DNA of 64,000 nt from Halicephalobus mephisto (GCA_009193035.1 SWDT01000010.1:248001-312000); one strand, 5' to 3'. Positions 37,919 to 50,560 are shown, counted from the stretch's first letter. The notes: generated by a model not told the origin, from the letters alone. Made by a program: numbers and translations.

Positions 37919-39026
37919 ATGGAGAATAACACCATTTTAACTACTACTGGAAGTTCTGATGTCGAATTTTTCATTGTTCTTATGCAACTTACTTTCGAAA
38001 GTACGTTCGATACATTTATGATTGTGGAATTGTTGATTCTCATAGCAGCATTGTTTAGTACCATTTTGTTTACTATAACTAGCTATAAATGCAGTATATT
38101 ACACATCAACGTAAGAATATTACTGTTCAACCAATCTCTGGGAAGTTTTATCTTCATCGGAATACGATTGCTCCAGTTGTTTGTTTATTTGTTCCTGACA
38201 ATGGAACAATTCCCAATTGTGGATAGTGTTATGGCTGTGCATAATGGATTAATGAACTTCAACTTCAGCAATCTCTTTGCTATACTCATTGAGAGAACTA
38301 TTGGAACTATTTTTGCAGATAAATATGAAAACGACTTTACCAGTTTTAAATTAGTGTCTATCCTTGCTTTGATTCCTTGGATGATGTGTGGTTTTAACCT
38401 GGCACTTGGTTATATAGAGTTCTTGTCTGTGAATTTCATGACATTTACTACAATTACTATGGATTGCATAGTAATTATTATGTTTCTGATATTGTTACAA
38501 TACAACAACAAAAACAGCAAAAAGATTTGTAAATCGGTTTCCCATAGATTCCAGATAAAGGAAAACTTATTTATGACTAAAAACTTAGGGAAACTTGGTT
38601 TATTGTATCTTTTGTTCACTATTATTCAGATGATTTTTTGGTATTTTATGTTTATCGTCGAATACTCGAGGTAAAGATTCCGTAATAAAAATAATACGAA
38701 ATATAATCAAGTCGAATGACTTTGAATTAAAATAATCATTTTGGTTAAATGTAATATCTTATAATTTTTCAGTGGTAATGCATATAATTTTGGTCTATGG
38801 GCTGTGCTCTACGACAATTTTATAGCTGTTGAGTTCCTTCTTATCCCTTGGATCTTTATTGCGATAATAAAAAGTTATCGAAGTTCCCTCAGGTAAGGCA
38901 CCTTTCTTCCTGATATCTTAAATGTCAAATTGAAACAGGAATAAATCCAACACTGTGCAGCCTAGCAATAATCCCGAAAAGGAAAGAGAAATCTACTTCA
39001 AGCAACTACAACAACAGTGGGCATGA
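37919..39026 (+). CDS. Sre-like serpentine chemoreceptor 2
   Basis: Exons 37919-38670, 38773-38892 and 38939-39026 give 319 residues. Same fold and exon phases (2, 2) as its neighbours. It carries ILIERTIGTIFADKYEND and ends EREIYFKQLQQQWA. The N-terminal 40 residues and the fifth membrane region differ from copies 1 and 3, while the TM2-TM3 region is nearly identical to them. Its last acceptor (AAACAG) is better than in copies 1 and 3. Confidence 0.87.
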
Positions 39027-39595
39027 GAACCCAGCATGAAACGCGTCTTCTTTTCTGCCTTGACTAATTTAACAGTTGTTTTGTCTCTATGCACTCTATA
39101 TCTTCCGATATCATCGACACATCCTGGAAAGCTTGATTAATCAAAGAATCTGCCAATTTTCAGAAATGGAACTATTTTCATTTCCTGGAAGATGGTTCCG
39201 TATTTTATTTTAAATTAAACAATAAACGAAATCAGTAAATGTAAAAAGAAAAAATTAAAACAAGCGACACGCGTTGGCATTCAAGCGACGCTTTTTGTAC
39301 CCTGGTTTAAACTTTATCGAATCATGACGAAATAAACTTCACAGTGTCCTATTAATGATTAATTATTAGTTAACAATTCATTTCCAATCCATAACTTTTT
39401 AAATTTACACGATAATCATTTCCAAATTACTGATATCTCTAAAATATATAAATTTTATGCTTATTTTTAGCTTTATTAATTTTCCTTAATTGAACTACAA
39501 CCCTGAACGAGATTATAATCTAAAATCTCAAGGATCATACTACGTATTTGAATCTAAGGCATCTTATGTATAAGTATAACTTTATACTTTGACCA

Positions 39596-39627
39596 TAATT
39601 AAGTGCAGAACCATGTAATATACTTAC
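39596..39627 (+). promoter_or_regulatory. Conserved upstream box of chemoreceptor 3
   Basis: A more diverged version of the shared box: TAATTAAGTGCAGAACCATG then TAATATACTTA. Confidence 0.4.
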
Positions 39628-39682
39628 CTTTTGGCATTAGGTTTTTAATTTCTTGCTGCCATACCATAACATGGTCATAAGT

Positions 39683-40782
39683 ATGGAGAAAGACACCACT
39701 ACTGAAGCTCCAAGTGTTTACTTTCTCATCACAGAACTCGCTTTTGGAGATGAATTTGATCTGTTGTTTATCACGGAATCCTTACTTATGCTGACAGCGT
39801 TGTTTAGTACCATTTTGTTTACTATAACTAGCTATAAATGCAGTATATTACATATCAACGTAAGAATATTATTGTTCAATCAATCTCTGGGAAGTTTTAT
39901 CTTCATCGGAATACGATTGCTCCAGTTGTTTGTTTATTTGTTCCTGACCATTGAACAATTTCCAATTGTGGATAGTGTTATGATTGTGCATAATGGATTA
40001 ATGAACTTCAACTTCAATAATCTCTTTGCCATGTTCATTGAGAGAACTATTGGAACTGTCTTTGCAGATAAATATGAAAATGATTTTACCAGCTTCAAAT
40101 TAGTGTCTACCCTTGCTTTGATTCCCTGGATGATGTGTGGTTTCATTCTGATGCTCAGTTACGCGCAGTTCTTGTCCGCACAGTTCACAGTGTTTACTAT
40201 AATGGCTATGGATTGCAGCATAATAATTATGTTTATAATATTACTGTGGTATAACAACAAGAACAGCAAAAAGATTTGTAAATCGGTTTCCCATAAATTC
40301 CAGATAAAGGAAAACTTATTTATGACTAAAAGCTTAGGGAAGCTTGGTTTGTTGTATCTTTTGTTCAGTATTATTCAGATGGTTTTCTGGTACATCATAT
40401 TTATTGTTGTGAACTCACGGTAAAGAATTTATTGGAAAAGAGAAATAGGAGACATGATAAAGTAGAATAATTTAGAATTAAGATCATCATTTTTGTTTAT
40501 ACTTTCCTTCTCATTGATTTCTTTTTAGTGGTCTTGCGTGTCAGTCAATTGTATGGAATATGCTCTACGACAATTTTGTAGCTGTTGAGTTCCTGCTTAT
40601 TCCTTGGATGTTTATTGCAATAATAAAAAGCTATCGATGTTCCCTCAGGTATGTCACTTTTTTCTCTAATAATTTAAATACCAAGTTGAAGGGGTAAGAA
40701 ATCCAATACTGTGCAGCCCATCAATGATCCCGAAAAGGAAAGAGAGATCTACTTCAAGCAACTACAACAACAGTGGGCATGA
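39683..40782 (+). CDS. Sre-like serpentine chemoreceptor 3
   Basis: Exons 39683-40419, 40529-40648 and 40692-40782 give 315 residues. It is the closest relative of copy 1, sharing long near-identical stretches of exon 1 and also much of the second intron. It carries FIERTIGTVFADKYEND and the YFKQLQQQWA ending. The last acceptor is again TTGAAG. An in-frame upstream ATG at 39671 is possible, but alignment with copies 1 and 2 favours 39683. Confidence 0.85.
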
Positions 40783-41339
40783 AAACCCAAAAACAAATTT
40801 ATCTGTTCTTTTGTTTCGTTTAGTTTAGTTGGTGTTTTATATTTTTGGAGAGCCTATAATTACATGACTCAGAATGAAAATTGCAATTATAAATGAATTT
40901 GAAACGATTCTTATGAAGATGAACATTTTGAATTTTTCTCAAAGAACGTAAATGAAACAAATTACTGATTGGATAGATATTAGTTCTATCACGAATGATG
41001 CTTAAACAACCATCAGCTAAGCTCATATCTAAAGAATAAACCCAAGAGCATTCTTTTCAAACTTGATATTTGGAATTTCTCAAAAATTGAATGCAAGAAA
41101 CCATCAAGTAAAAATTTATTGATTTTAGCATGAATGACTTTTGAAATATTCTTTAAATACAGGCTTAGTGGTGGCTTGTTAATTGATAGGTTGCATTTTG
41201 AAAGAGCAAATTATCTGGCCTTTGTCGAGGAAAACAAACATTTAATTATCAAAGGTTTTAGTAAATATCACTGATGATGAATTTAGGCGCATTTTTAGTC
41301 AGTATGATATTAAAAACAGAAATAACTTTATTGCGATCA

Positions 41340-42450
41340 TGGAGTTCATTGTGATGATTGTTGGCATAAAGAGTACTGTGTTGTCTGAACTCTTAGTTCT
41401 GATGAGAGAAGCATTGCATTTGAAATTAAAGTTACTGTATGTTAATCGGTGCCCAGGGAATACTATATATATCCTAACTCGGTGAATTTACAAGAAATTA
41501 TCGACTAGTTTTTTAATAGAAAAAGTTTCATTTTTAATGAGAAATTGAAACCCTTTTATCTCGTCACGAAGTAGTTGTTTGTTTTTTCAGATTAACTCAA
41601 TTAGTAATGATCTTTCTTGAGCCTCAAATTATTGTTCCAAATATTTTTATTTTTATTTTTATCTTACGAATTGCGAATTCTGGATTTTTAAATGTTTACG
41701 CAATCCACTTCCTCTCTATCCTCGTCGAAAGAATCTATAATACCTTAAGAGCAGGAAAGTATGAAAAACGTTTTATCATTTATATTTCCTTCTTAATTTC
41801 GATACCAGTAACTGCTTAATTAACGTATAGAGTTAGCACATAATTGCTGTCTTTAAATAGTATACAAATCGATTTTTTAAGCTTTTAATTCAAAAACCTT
41901 TTTAAAAGTATTTATTGATATTCTTTTATTAATTAATATATCAATAAAAACCATGATTCCAAAAATACTAAAACACTTTTTAATGGATCATCTGCACTTG
42001 TGTTGAACAAATTGCACACTGTAGTATTCACGATCACAGTCATTGTTATAAGCATTGCTTGTAATTTCGTTTATTCTCTCTTCTGTTTTCTATGGTTTCA
42101 CAATAGCAAACAGCACAACACTGTAGCCTCATTTTCGTCCTACAAATATCAACTCTAAGAAAACATAAAATTTGTCAAGAATATTATCAAAGTGAGTTTT
42201 GTCTACGGCATCTACATTGTCACAGAATCCATCTAGACGTATTTCATTGACTTGATTTCTTATGAAAAGTGAGTCTTTATTGACTTTATTAAAATATCTT
42301 TTGGTTGTTTTCCAATCGAGACTCAGGCGCGTTTTTCTTTTGGTCTAGCATTTTTGACTACGTACTTGCTGTTTATTTTTTGATTATCCTGTGGTTCTTT
42401 ATCTTTGTTCATAGGAATTATTGGACTTTATTAGGGTGGTGGAAATAAAA
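41340..42450 (+). pseudogene. Sre-like chemoreceptor pseudogene
   Basis: Disconnected homology to the next gene downstream. A TM2-like block lies near 41410-41460 (HLKLKLLYVNRC). A block at 41600-41820 holds LSILVERIYNTL and GKYEKRF, then a stop. A block near 42130-42240 resembles SHKYQLQENI but contains in-frame stops. A last block near 42340-42420 reads DYVLAVYFLIILWFFIFVH. Frames change between blocks, and no intact reading frame joins them. Confidence 0.8.
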
Positions 42451-42958
42451 AAGTAGTAATTTAGTTGTGAAGATTAATTTTTGGATTTAATAAACCTACT
42501 GTTTATCCATGAGAAATCCTATATTTGTCGAACAAAAATGGAGTTTGTTTTAATCGACCCAAAGAGCAGTGGTCTGATTTATTCCTTATTACATTTATTT
42601 TTAGCCATTATGAGGCCTGCATATCAACATCTGTCTTGATTTTAATTGATTCTGAATTACGTATGAAGATAGAAATTGCCTGAAAAGTTTAGTTTCTTAA
42701 AATTATTTTCACCTTTTTCGAGAAATTACAGGCAACTAATTCTTTTATTTTTATGTGCCAGATTAATTTCGTTTTCTAATACTTGCTAGATTTACTGAAC
42801 ATTATTTCACTGTTATTGAATTCCATGTATATTTGTTGTATGATAAGAAATTTGACAAAATTTCAAATTCCCAACCTCTAGCATTATAGTGGTTAGAAAC
42901 TTTACGTTCCAAAAGAAATACTGTGTTACTAGCTGAGCATTGACAAGTTTTTTATTTA

Positions 42959-45308
42959 ATGGAAAACATGTCGGAATATGAATTTGACGTTGTTCTTTCT
43001 GAATATGATTTATTCGATCACAAAAAAGGGTTTATTTTTTGTGAATTCGGCATATTGCTAGCGGCAATGATTAGTACTTTTTGTTTCTTTGTTATTACTA
43101 TTAGGAACAAAGTTATCCATTTTAATTTGAGACTATTATTTATGAACAATTGTGTCGGTAACGGTATATTTTTGTTAACAAGGTTAGTTTGGCTTTTGTT
43201 TGGTCCATTGACATAGATGCAGATCTGAAAGTGGTGCCACATTGAGGAAAACTATGAAAAATAGAAATTGGGACTATTTAGATTAATTAAATTTATCAAA
43301 AAAACGATTTGGTTAGGAAAGAAATGATGTCAGACAATGCAATCTGTATCTTTAATAGTCGATCCCTAGGTATTTTTGAAAAACCAAATTTTGCTTTTTC
43401 ATAAGAAAAGAAACTTTAGCTTTTCAAACAAATCAAAATTTATTTCCTACTTTATTACACATTTAATTGGAATCTGTTGTTCATTTTTGTTGAACAGCTT
43501 TCTGGGACAACGTAATTTAATAAATATACGGCATTTTATACATCTTGTTTTAAATACAAAGAAACTTGATCATTATTTTGAGAATACCCATTTTCTGTCA
43601 AGTTTACCTATATTACCTATATTATCAATCCTCATTTGTAATTACATGCATTTTTGAAACTGATTACAATTGTTTAATGGGTTTTTTGACAAACTGAAAA
43701 CTAAGATTTATAGATTTGATTATTTTGTTTCATATAGAAGCTTGACAAAAATGAATTACCGGTTATGAACGCATTTCCAACAGAATAAAAATAATTTACA
43801 ACACGTTTTAAAAAGTTAAAATAAGTAAAGTTATGTTTCTTGTCAAAAATACTTAAAAATCGAGTATCGTAAAATTAACTGCCGGAATAACGGACTGTTC
43901 CTTATTTGTATTGGGATAGAAAAAGCAACAAAAATTCCTCTAATTGATAATTCAAGGTTCATTTAGTATTTTATGTGACTTTCATTGATCTATTAAGTCT
44001 GATACTCATTTAACTGGGAAATTAATTAGTCCTCAATGGAACTTGATGAACCTGTTTTTAGACTAATCCAGCTAATATCTGCAGTCCATTTTTCTCGATC
44101 GGTCTTCTCCATCGACTTCCTTTTTACCCTCAGAGGTCTGCATTCCGGCTTCTTGCATTTCTTTGTCATCAATGCTGTTTCCATCTTGATTGAGCGTACT
44201 GTAAGCACTCTGAAGGCGAAAACATACGAGAAAACCTTCAAGCTTTATGTCATCGTGTTCTTGATGCTACTGCCCTGGATATTCTCGCTGTTAATGGCTT
44301 TCTCTGATAAGTACTATATTTTTTCTACAAACGTCTTGCTGGCAAGTTACATGGTCCTAAATATTACTTGCAATTTAATTTTTCTGATCCTCAGTCGATT
44401 CAACAAGAAAAAATTCAAAACTTTCGGAACAAGTCTCTCCCACAAATATCAACTGCAAGAGAATATTGAAACATTGAAAGCACTAACCAGAATAAGCGTG
44501 GTCAACGTATTCTACAGCATAGTAGAAATGACATTAACATATATCATGTTCGCAGTACAGTATTCCGCAAGAAATATGGAAGGTTTTTTTCTTATTGCCT
44601 GTATTTTCGATCTGGTGGTTGCTGTTCACTTCTTGGTCATCCCTTGGATGTTTATCTTTGCTCACAAGAAACTGAAGATAACCTTCATGTAAGTGGGGGA
44701 GATGAGGAATTACACTGTTGTAAAAATAGCAATAGATGTTGTTATGATGTCGTTTCGATACGAACTTTTAGAACTTTCTAGTAACTGCCTGAATCTTGAA
44801 TTCAGATGTTAATACCGAACATTTTAAATATATTATCAAGTATTTCGTAAATTTCCACAAAATTCTAGAAGTTTTTCGAATTCTGGAAATTCCCAAGGAA
44901 TTCTAGATTTTCAACGTCATACTAAGTCTTAAAGTGTTTTCAAAAAGTTTCACAAATTTCTTAAAGTCCGGAAAGTTTTTGTCTCTAAAACCGTCTACTG
45001 AATTCTAGGAATTTACAAAAAAGATTAACAAAAGTACAATTCTCTAAAAAAGATGAGCAAGAATAAAAACGTCTAAAGACCGAAGATGATGTGGTTTCTT
45101 GAGTTCTTTGAAAAAGAACAGTATTATTAATAATTAAACAAATCTTGAGGACATAGGTATTAAGAAATCCAACTGTTCTTTTCATCGACTATATTTCAGA
45201 TCAAAGAACAAAGTTAACGTTCGGTCAGAATTAAAAGAGGCATTGAATATTGATGGAGCAGCCCAAAGAGAGATTTACTTCAAAATACTTCAACAACAGT
45301 GGTCATGA
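42959..45308 (+). CDS. Sre-like serpentine chemoreceptor 4
   Basis: Exons 42959-43182, 44062-44688 and 45200-45308 give 319 residues. The first intron (879 bp) was placed by phase: ACAAG|GTTAGT to TTTTTAG|A gives FLLTRLIQL, aligned with the IRLLQL of copies 1-3. It carries ILIERTVSTLKAKTYEK and ends QREIYFKILQQQWS. Unlike copies 1-3, it has an extra intron after TM2 and lacks the intron before the last membrane segment, so gene structure as well as sequence has diverged. An in-frame ATG at 44036 lies inside the first intron and is not used in this model. Confidence 0.82.
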
Positions 45309-45595
45309 TGAAGAACAACGTATCATTGAAACTCAATTCTCCGTGTTTATAGGTAATTAATGAACGCAGTTTTCACAAAGCAGTAATTTTTTATAAAATC
45401 ATATTTCGATTTAGTGTAACGAGTTTTTTAATTTTGATAAAATAAATCTGAAAAATTAGGATTTTCTTTAAATAAAAGGAGTTTTATCTTTGATCCAATA
45501 GGTGTCATATATGGACAGTAATTCAAAAAAGTTCAATTTGAAATCACTCAAGTTCATTAAATATTTAACAAACTGTTTTAATTTTGTTTGATATT

Positions 45596-45788
45596 TGTTG
45601 TGGACGCATAGTCTCCATGATCGGGGGTATTCAGAATACCGAAGTTTTAACAGTCCCTTATCTCCACGGAGGAGTATAGAAGGGAACACTCCGGTGTATC
45701 GGGTGTCCTCCCTGAATGTAGTTCTGATACTTAGTAATATTGTTCCTATTCTTATATTTGTGTCTTATTGTTAAGTAAAGACATAACA
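45596..45788. mobile_element. Solo-LTR-like element (193 bp) with perfect target duplication
   Basis: Begins TGTTGTGGAC and ends AGACATAACA, flanked on both sides by ATATT (45591-45595 and 45789-45793), a perfect 5 bp target-site duplication. Length and termini resemble the element at 31.4 kb, though the internal sequence differs. No gag-pol remains. Confidence 0.6.
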
Positions 45789-46305
45789 ATATTAAAAACT
45801 ATCAAGTTCAAGATAGTTTTTAAAGCAAATACAGCATCATTAAGGTTTTCTCATTTGTCACACACCAATTTCTAAATTTTAGCATTACATCTCAAAGATT
45901 ATTTTACTTACTTCCGCAAGGGAAGTATTTCTTTCATCTCTCCAAAAAACTCCATTTTCGTCATTTGCAACAAAAAGACTAATAATACTACTTTTTCATA
46001 AACTAGAAAATATTTGTAGTGAACAAAATTCCATATACAGTACACAACGAAGGAAGTAAACGAGTTTCAACCAATTGCAAAACATGAAACACTTGATGAA
46101 GATTTTAAAACTTCAATTTACCACATAATTTTATTATTTATATTTCATTGAAATTTTCATCACAAAAATTGTTATAAATTAATTAAATAAGATATCTCAA
46201 GTGAAGGAACTACTTCTGACTTAGTTCGAAGAAAGTGAAAATGACTAGGTTCCAAAGATTATGTACATTAGTAGCTAATTAAAAATATAATTACCCCATA
46301 GATAC
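45789..46305. other. Intergenic, nothing recognised
   Basis: AT-rich space between chemoreceptor 4 (with the LTR-like insertion) and the converging WDR11 3' end. Confidence 0.55.
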
Positions 46306-49300
46306 TCAGACAGATAAACACTTGAACCTCTTTGTAAAGGAATTATCCTCTGTAAAAATCAAATCTGAAGCCTTCTGCCATTGTCCTAGACTGGTGAAGA
46401 TCATTGCAGCCAGCATTTTCAAAATTTCACTTCCATCAGAATTCAAAATTTCTGCCCATTTCACCATCAATTGTTCTGCATCTGCCTCATTTTTTGACAT
46501 TTTAGCGTATTGAATACTCTGCAACCAACGACCATTGGAAGCCAGAAAACGACAGGCATCAACTCCTTGTTCGATTAGGAAAAGCAAAACAATTCCGTCC
46601 GATATGTTATTCTGAGCAATCAAATTAGTAGCCACCATTTTGATGAAACATCGAGGTTCTTCAGCAGTAAATTCAGAATTCAGAAGACATCCCTTGAAAG
46701 CATTCAGTCTGTAAATATCAGAAGACATAGCCAAATCCGAATTTAGCAACGCATATTTGGCCCATTCTTTCTGAAATTCCACTATTAATCATTAAAATAT
46801 TAAAAAATAAACAAACCTTGCCCAACACTACTGATTTCTCAACAGCAGAATCCAACTGTTCTGTTGTCTTGATAGATCCAAGAAGCACTTTTGTCAGTTC
46901 TTTCGCCATTTTCCGATAAGCAACCGGTTGCCAAAATAGAGAAAGATTCGGCGGAAGTTGTCGTTGTGATTTGACACAACCCAGAATCTGTAGCAGCTTC
47001 AAACTTGGGAAATTCCCATTGAACCTAGCTGCTTGAATGTTTCTCGTTATAGGATCATCATTGACTGATAATTTTTTCTGCAAGTACCAAAGTAACTCTG
47101 GATCATTTTCATTTAATTCTTTCTTCGGATCGTCAGCTAATTCAAAAGCTTTCTTCACTGTCGAATCTCTCAATAGTTCTGGTATATCTGATTCTTGTAT
47201 TGAATTGTTCCTCGTCGTTGTCGCAGCAAATCGGAATATCCCTTCAGTAGAAATACAGACTGGAGTCACGCCAAACATGTCAATATCCAATAAAGTCGAC
47301 TCAGTAACCAGCATATTCGGCGAAGGCTTTAAACATAAGGCATCAAACAATACAATACCCTTGGAATATTGAACTGCAATTGTTGCATCACCAAAGAGTC
47401 TTGAGAAGACACATCTGAGAATAGGTCCTGTTAACGATTGTGAGTTCACTTGATTCAAAGTTCTTTTGGCTAGATCCCAAACTCGAAGATACCCATTTAC
47501 ATCTCCAAAAGCCAGAAGATCGTCCTTCCAAGCCATACATCGAATAGGAGGAGTTCCAGATTTCCACTGAGTGTTGACTTCTTTACCATCACGAACATGA
47601 AGACCTTTGACAATAACATGATAAAGATGATTCTCGTTATCTAACACAACCAGATTCTCACGAACAAGTTGTGAACCAGAATTATCGATTGGTTTTTTGG
47701 TGTGATGCTTCCCAGACCAAGCCATGTCGACAATAATTGGGCATTTTCTGGACATTCTTCTGAGAAGTCTGTGGGAGTGCAGGTCCCAAATTTCCAATGG
47801 ATCATTGCGGAAAGATAAAGCCAAGTATCTCCTGTGGTAAGTCCATTAAAAGAGAAAAAATGAAATAAACTCACTGATAATAGGAGATTCTTAAAAGATG
47901 TATCGGACTTTCATCAACTTCAGGTCTCAGACGTTTCTTTGCTCCAGTAAGGACATGAGTCAAGATCACGTCGTTCCTGACAGCTCCGTTTGCACTAACA
48001 GAACTGGAATAAGAAGCAGAAACGATCATGTCGCATCCTATCCATTCCAGACACTTGACGGCGGAATTGTGAACATTCAGTTCTTTTTCCAATTTTCCAC
48101 TGAAGACATCGATGAATTGAATTGTTCCTGTGGATGATCCAACTGCAGCCAAATGTTTCCCACTAAATTGACCTTGAGAATTTTGAACACTATCCATAGG
48201 GCGAATTCTGACAATAGTTGCACTAGATCCAAGAGATGGAACAAATCCAGCTTGTGTGAAACAAAGATCTTCAGAAGGTTTATGTCCAAAAGGAGTGATG
48301 TCACCGATTGCTTGGATTCGGTAAGGAGTGATGGACATCTGATCATTATGGTTCTGAAGTGTTGTAGATTATTAAAATCAAATTGACAATGACAAACCAA
48401 CTGATAGAAAACCAATTTCCCAGAATTGAATAGTAATGCAATAGAAGACTCCGAAATCGGACAAAGCAGAGCTCCGAAGATCCGATGCTTAGAGAAGAAC
48501 CTCTGAGCATCGTTGCAAGCTTTCTGTTCATAAGTTATATCAGCATTGAATCGATCTGGATGATGGATGATGCGAGATTGCCAGAAACTGATCACACCGT
48601 TGGAATGAATAAGATAGAAAGCATTTCTTTCGCTACATGGGAGGATCTGCAAACAACAAAATGACAATTAATTTGCAAACTAATCAACTCACATTGCAGA
48701 GAGGAAACATGTTTTCCGTATTGACGGTCGTCAAAATTTGTTTACTTTCAGTATGAATCAGGAGAACCTTTAGTTGAAACAGAACAAACAGAAGATCTTC
48801 ACTCGCCGGATGATAGAGTATCTGGATGGCCTGGTTCCCATCAGGGGAATCGGAATTGAATTTGATCGTCTGAAGGTTAGAATCCGTCAGAAGAGGAGTA
48901 TCATTCGGGAGGATATTCTTCAAGAGGATGATGGAGTTGGTCGCCGAAACTAAAAGATTACTTGTTCACATATCGACTCGTTTGAAGCTTACATGCCATA
49001 CTGCTGTAATTCCGTGGATCAATAGCAAAGTTGAAGAGTTTTGTGGAAAAGTTGAGGACCCAATTCTTGTCTCCATTTTTGGTGTTCCAAAGGACGAGCG
49101 AATTCGAGTTGTGTAATGTGAGAAGCAACTCGGAATGGATTCCGAACTGCGTGAACCACTGCATTTGAACAACCTCATCTCCTGGACGGTAGAAACTCGT
49201 CTCTTTCTTTCCCTGGAAGACACTCCATATAATGATCCTTCCCCCAACGTCGCTGGTAACACACTTGAGGCTGTAGGGATCATCTTCAAAAGCCTCCTGA

Positions 49301-49530
49301 AGTCCAAACTTGACTAAATTTATCGGTTTGTCATGTCCACAAAGGGTCTGAATAGTTCTACAGGATTCTACATCTACAATAGCGAGAACCGTGTGACAGC
49401 CATAGCCTAGCAAACCTTTCGGATGCCTGTAAAGTCAACTCGCAAATTAACGACAATTAAGAAATCAAAATTACCAGTCAATCGCATCCTTGTTCTTGGG
49501 ATTAAGTTGTCCAGCAATGATTCCAGTCAT
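46306..49530 (-). CDS. WDR11 homologue (WD-repeat protein)
   Basis: WDR11 acts with FAM91A1 in endosome-to-Golgi vesicle capture (family knowledge). Exons 49475-49530, 48993-49426, 48693-48949, 48398-48646, 47875-48353, 46817-47831 and 46306-46770 join in phase to give 984 residues. The start follows the family: a short N-terminus, then AIDWHPKGLLGYGCHTVLAIVD. WD-repeat blades include GGRIIIWSV, GTIQFIDVFSGKLEKEL and GYLRVWDLAKRTL. An alpha-helical C-terminal region follows. The protein is shorter than the ~1,220 residues typical of vertebrates, mostly at the C-terminus. The intron at 48354-48397 is only 44 bp, and removing it fixes a frame change. A TTGTTTCAG acceptor lies upstream of the ATG. 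Confidence 0.92.
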
Positions 49531-49586
49531 GTCCTCTTTTGATTAAATCGATCATCAAGGGTTTGACTGAAACAAAAAATTGCAAA

Positions 49587-49739
49587 ATGCTAACGTGGAA
49601 ACTATGGACGTTGTTTGTCGTTTGGCAAATAACATCGACGTCGTTTTCGTTCCGGGACATCCCCTCAGCAAACTGGAGCTCGATGACCTCTCTTGACCGC
49701 GGCTACTGCTTTCATGTCAAAGAGTACTGTAAGAGTTAA
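49587..49739 (+). CDS. Possible small secreted peptide or first exon
   Basis: A 50-codon open frame starting with a plausible signal peptide (MLTWKLWTLFVVWQITSTSF) only 56 bp from the divergent WDR11 start codon. A good donor (TACT|GTAAGA) sits just before its stop, so it may be exon 1 of a longer gene whose other exons I could not find. It could also be chance. Confidence 0.3.
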   Translation: MLTWKLWTLFVVWQITSTSFSFRDIPSANWSSMTSLDRGYCFHVKEYCKS

Positions 49740-50560
49740 TTTATGGAAGTAGGCATTTTTAGGTTTTCTTAACAATTAATTTTTTACTGCTTTTATAAAA
49801 GTTATGAAGCTGTAAACACAATGGATTAATAATAATGCAGCTTAAATTTTTTCTTTTCATTATTGTTCTTTTGTACTTTTTCAATTTACTTTGTTTAGAA
49901 GGACAATACTAATTTCAAATTACTTTAAATAAAAGACAGAATGTACGTTCAGGAATATCACAACGAATTTCTTTTTCAAATTTTTTAGAAGTAGTACATA
50001 CCGTATTTTTTCTAAAATAACCCTTGGGACTTATTTTTTCCAACCATCTCCTAAAGGGAGCCTATTTCAGGAGAGGATCTTATTTTAGAGGAAATATGGT
50101 ATGTAACATATTGAAAGACATCATAAAAGGCTAATTATATAACATTTTTTAGGGTTTTTGTGCATTTTTAGGGCGAAATAGCTGAAAAAAGGTAAAATAG
50201 TCAGTTAAAAAAATTGAGGAGCTAGAAATTATATATATATTACTTTTAGATTTTATTAAAATTCAGTTTTTTAATTTTTATGTTTTTAAGCCTAATTTTG
50301 AACAAATATCCATCAACATGAATATAACCTAGTGTAACTAATTTTTGTTAGAATTATGTAAAAATAGAAAATATGTTGAGTAGTTCCTGAACGGAAGTTG
50401 AAATTTCCAGCAACATGTGACCAAGTCCCTATTTATCCTTTAATCTTGTTCATTGAACTCTGTACTGTACACAATTATCACCATTGGCTCATTAGTTAAA
50501 ATTTACGTGAGGAATTTTCTAGCTCGAAGAACTTGTCTGGCACAGGTTTTCAAATTTCTC
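49740..50560. other. AT-rich intergenic region with one MITE
   Basis: Apart from the MITE at 49997-50103, I see nothing in it. It is upstream of the fifth chemoreceptor. Confidence 0.6.
49997..50103. mobile_element. MITE with ~25 bp terminal inverted repeats and TA duplication
   Basis: The left end reads CATACCGTATTTTTTCTAAA and the right end is its inverted match with about three mismatches (AGAGGAAATATGGTATG). Both sides are flanked by TA, the target duplication of Tc1/mariner-type elements. Too short to encode anything (107 bp). Confidence 0.7.
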
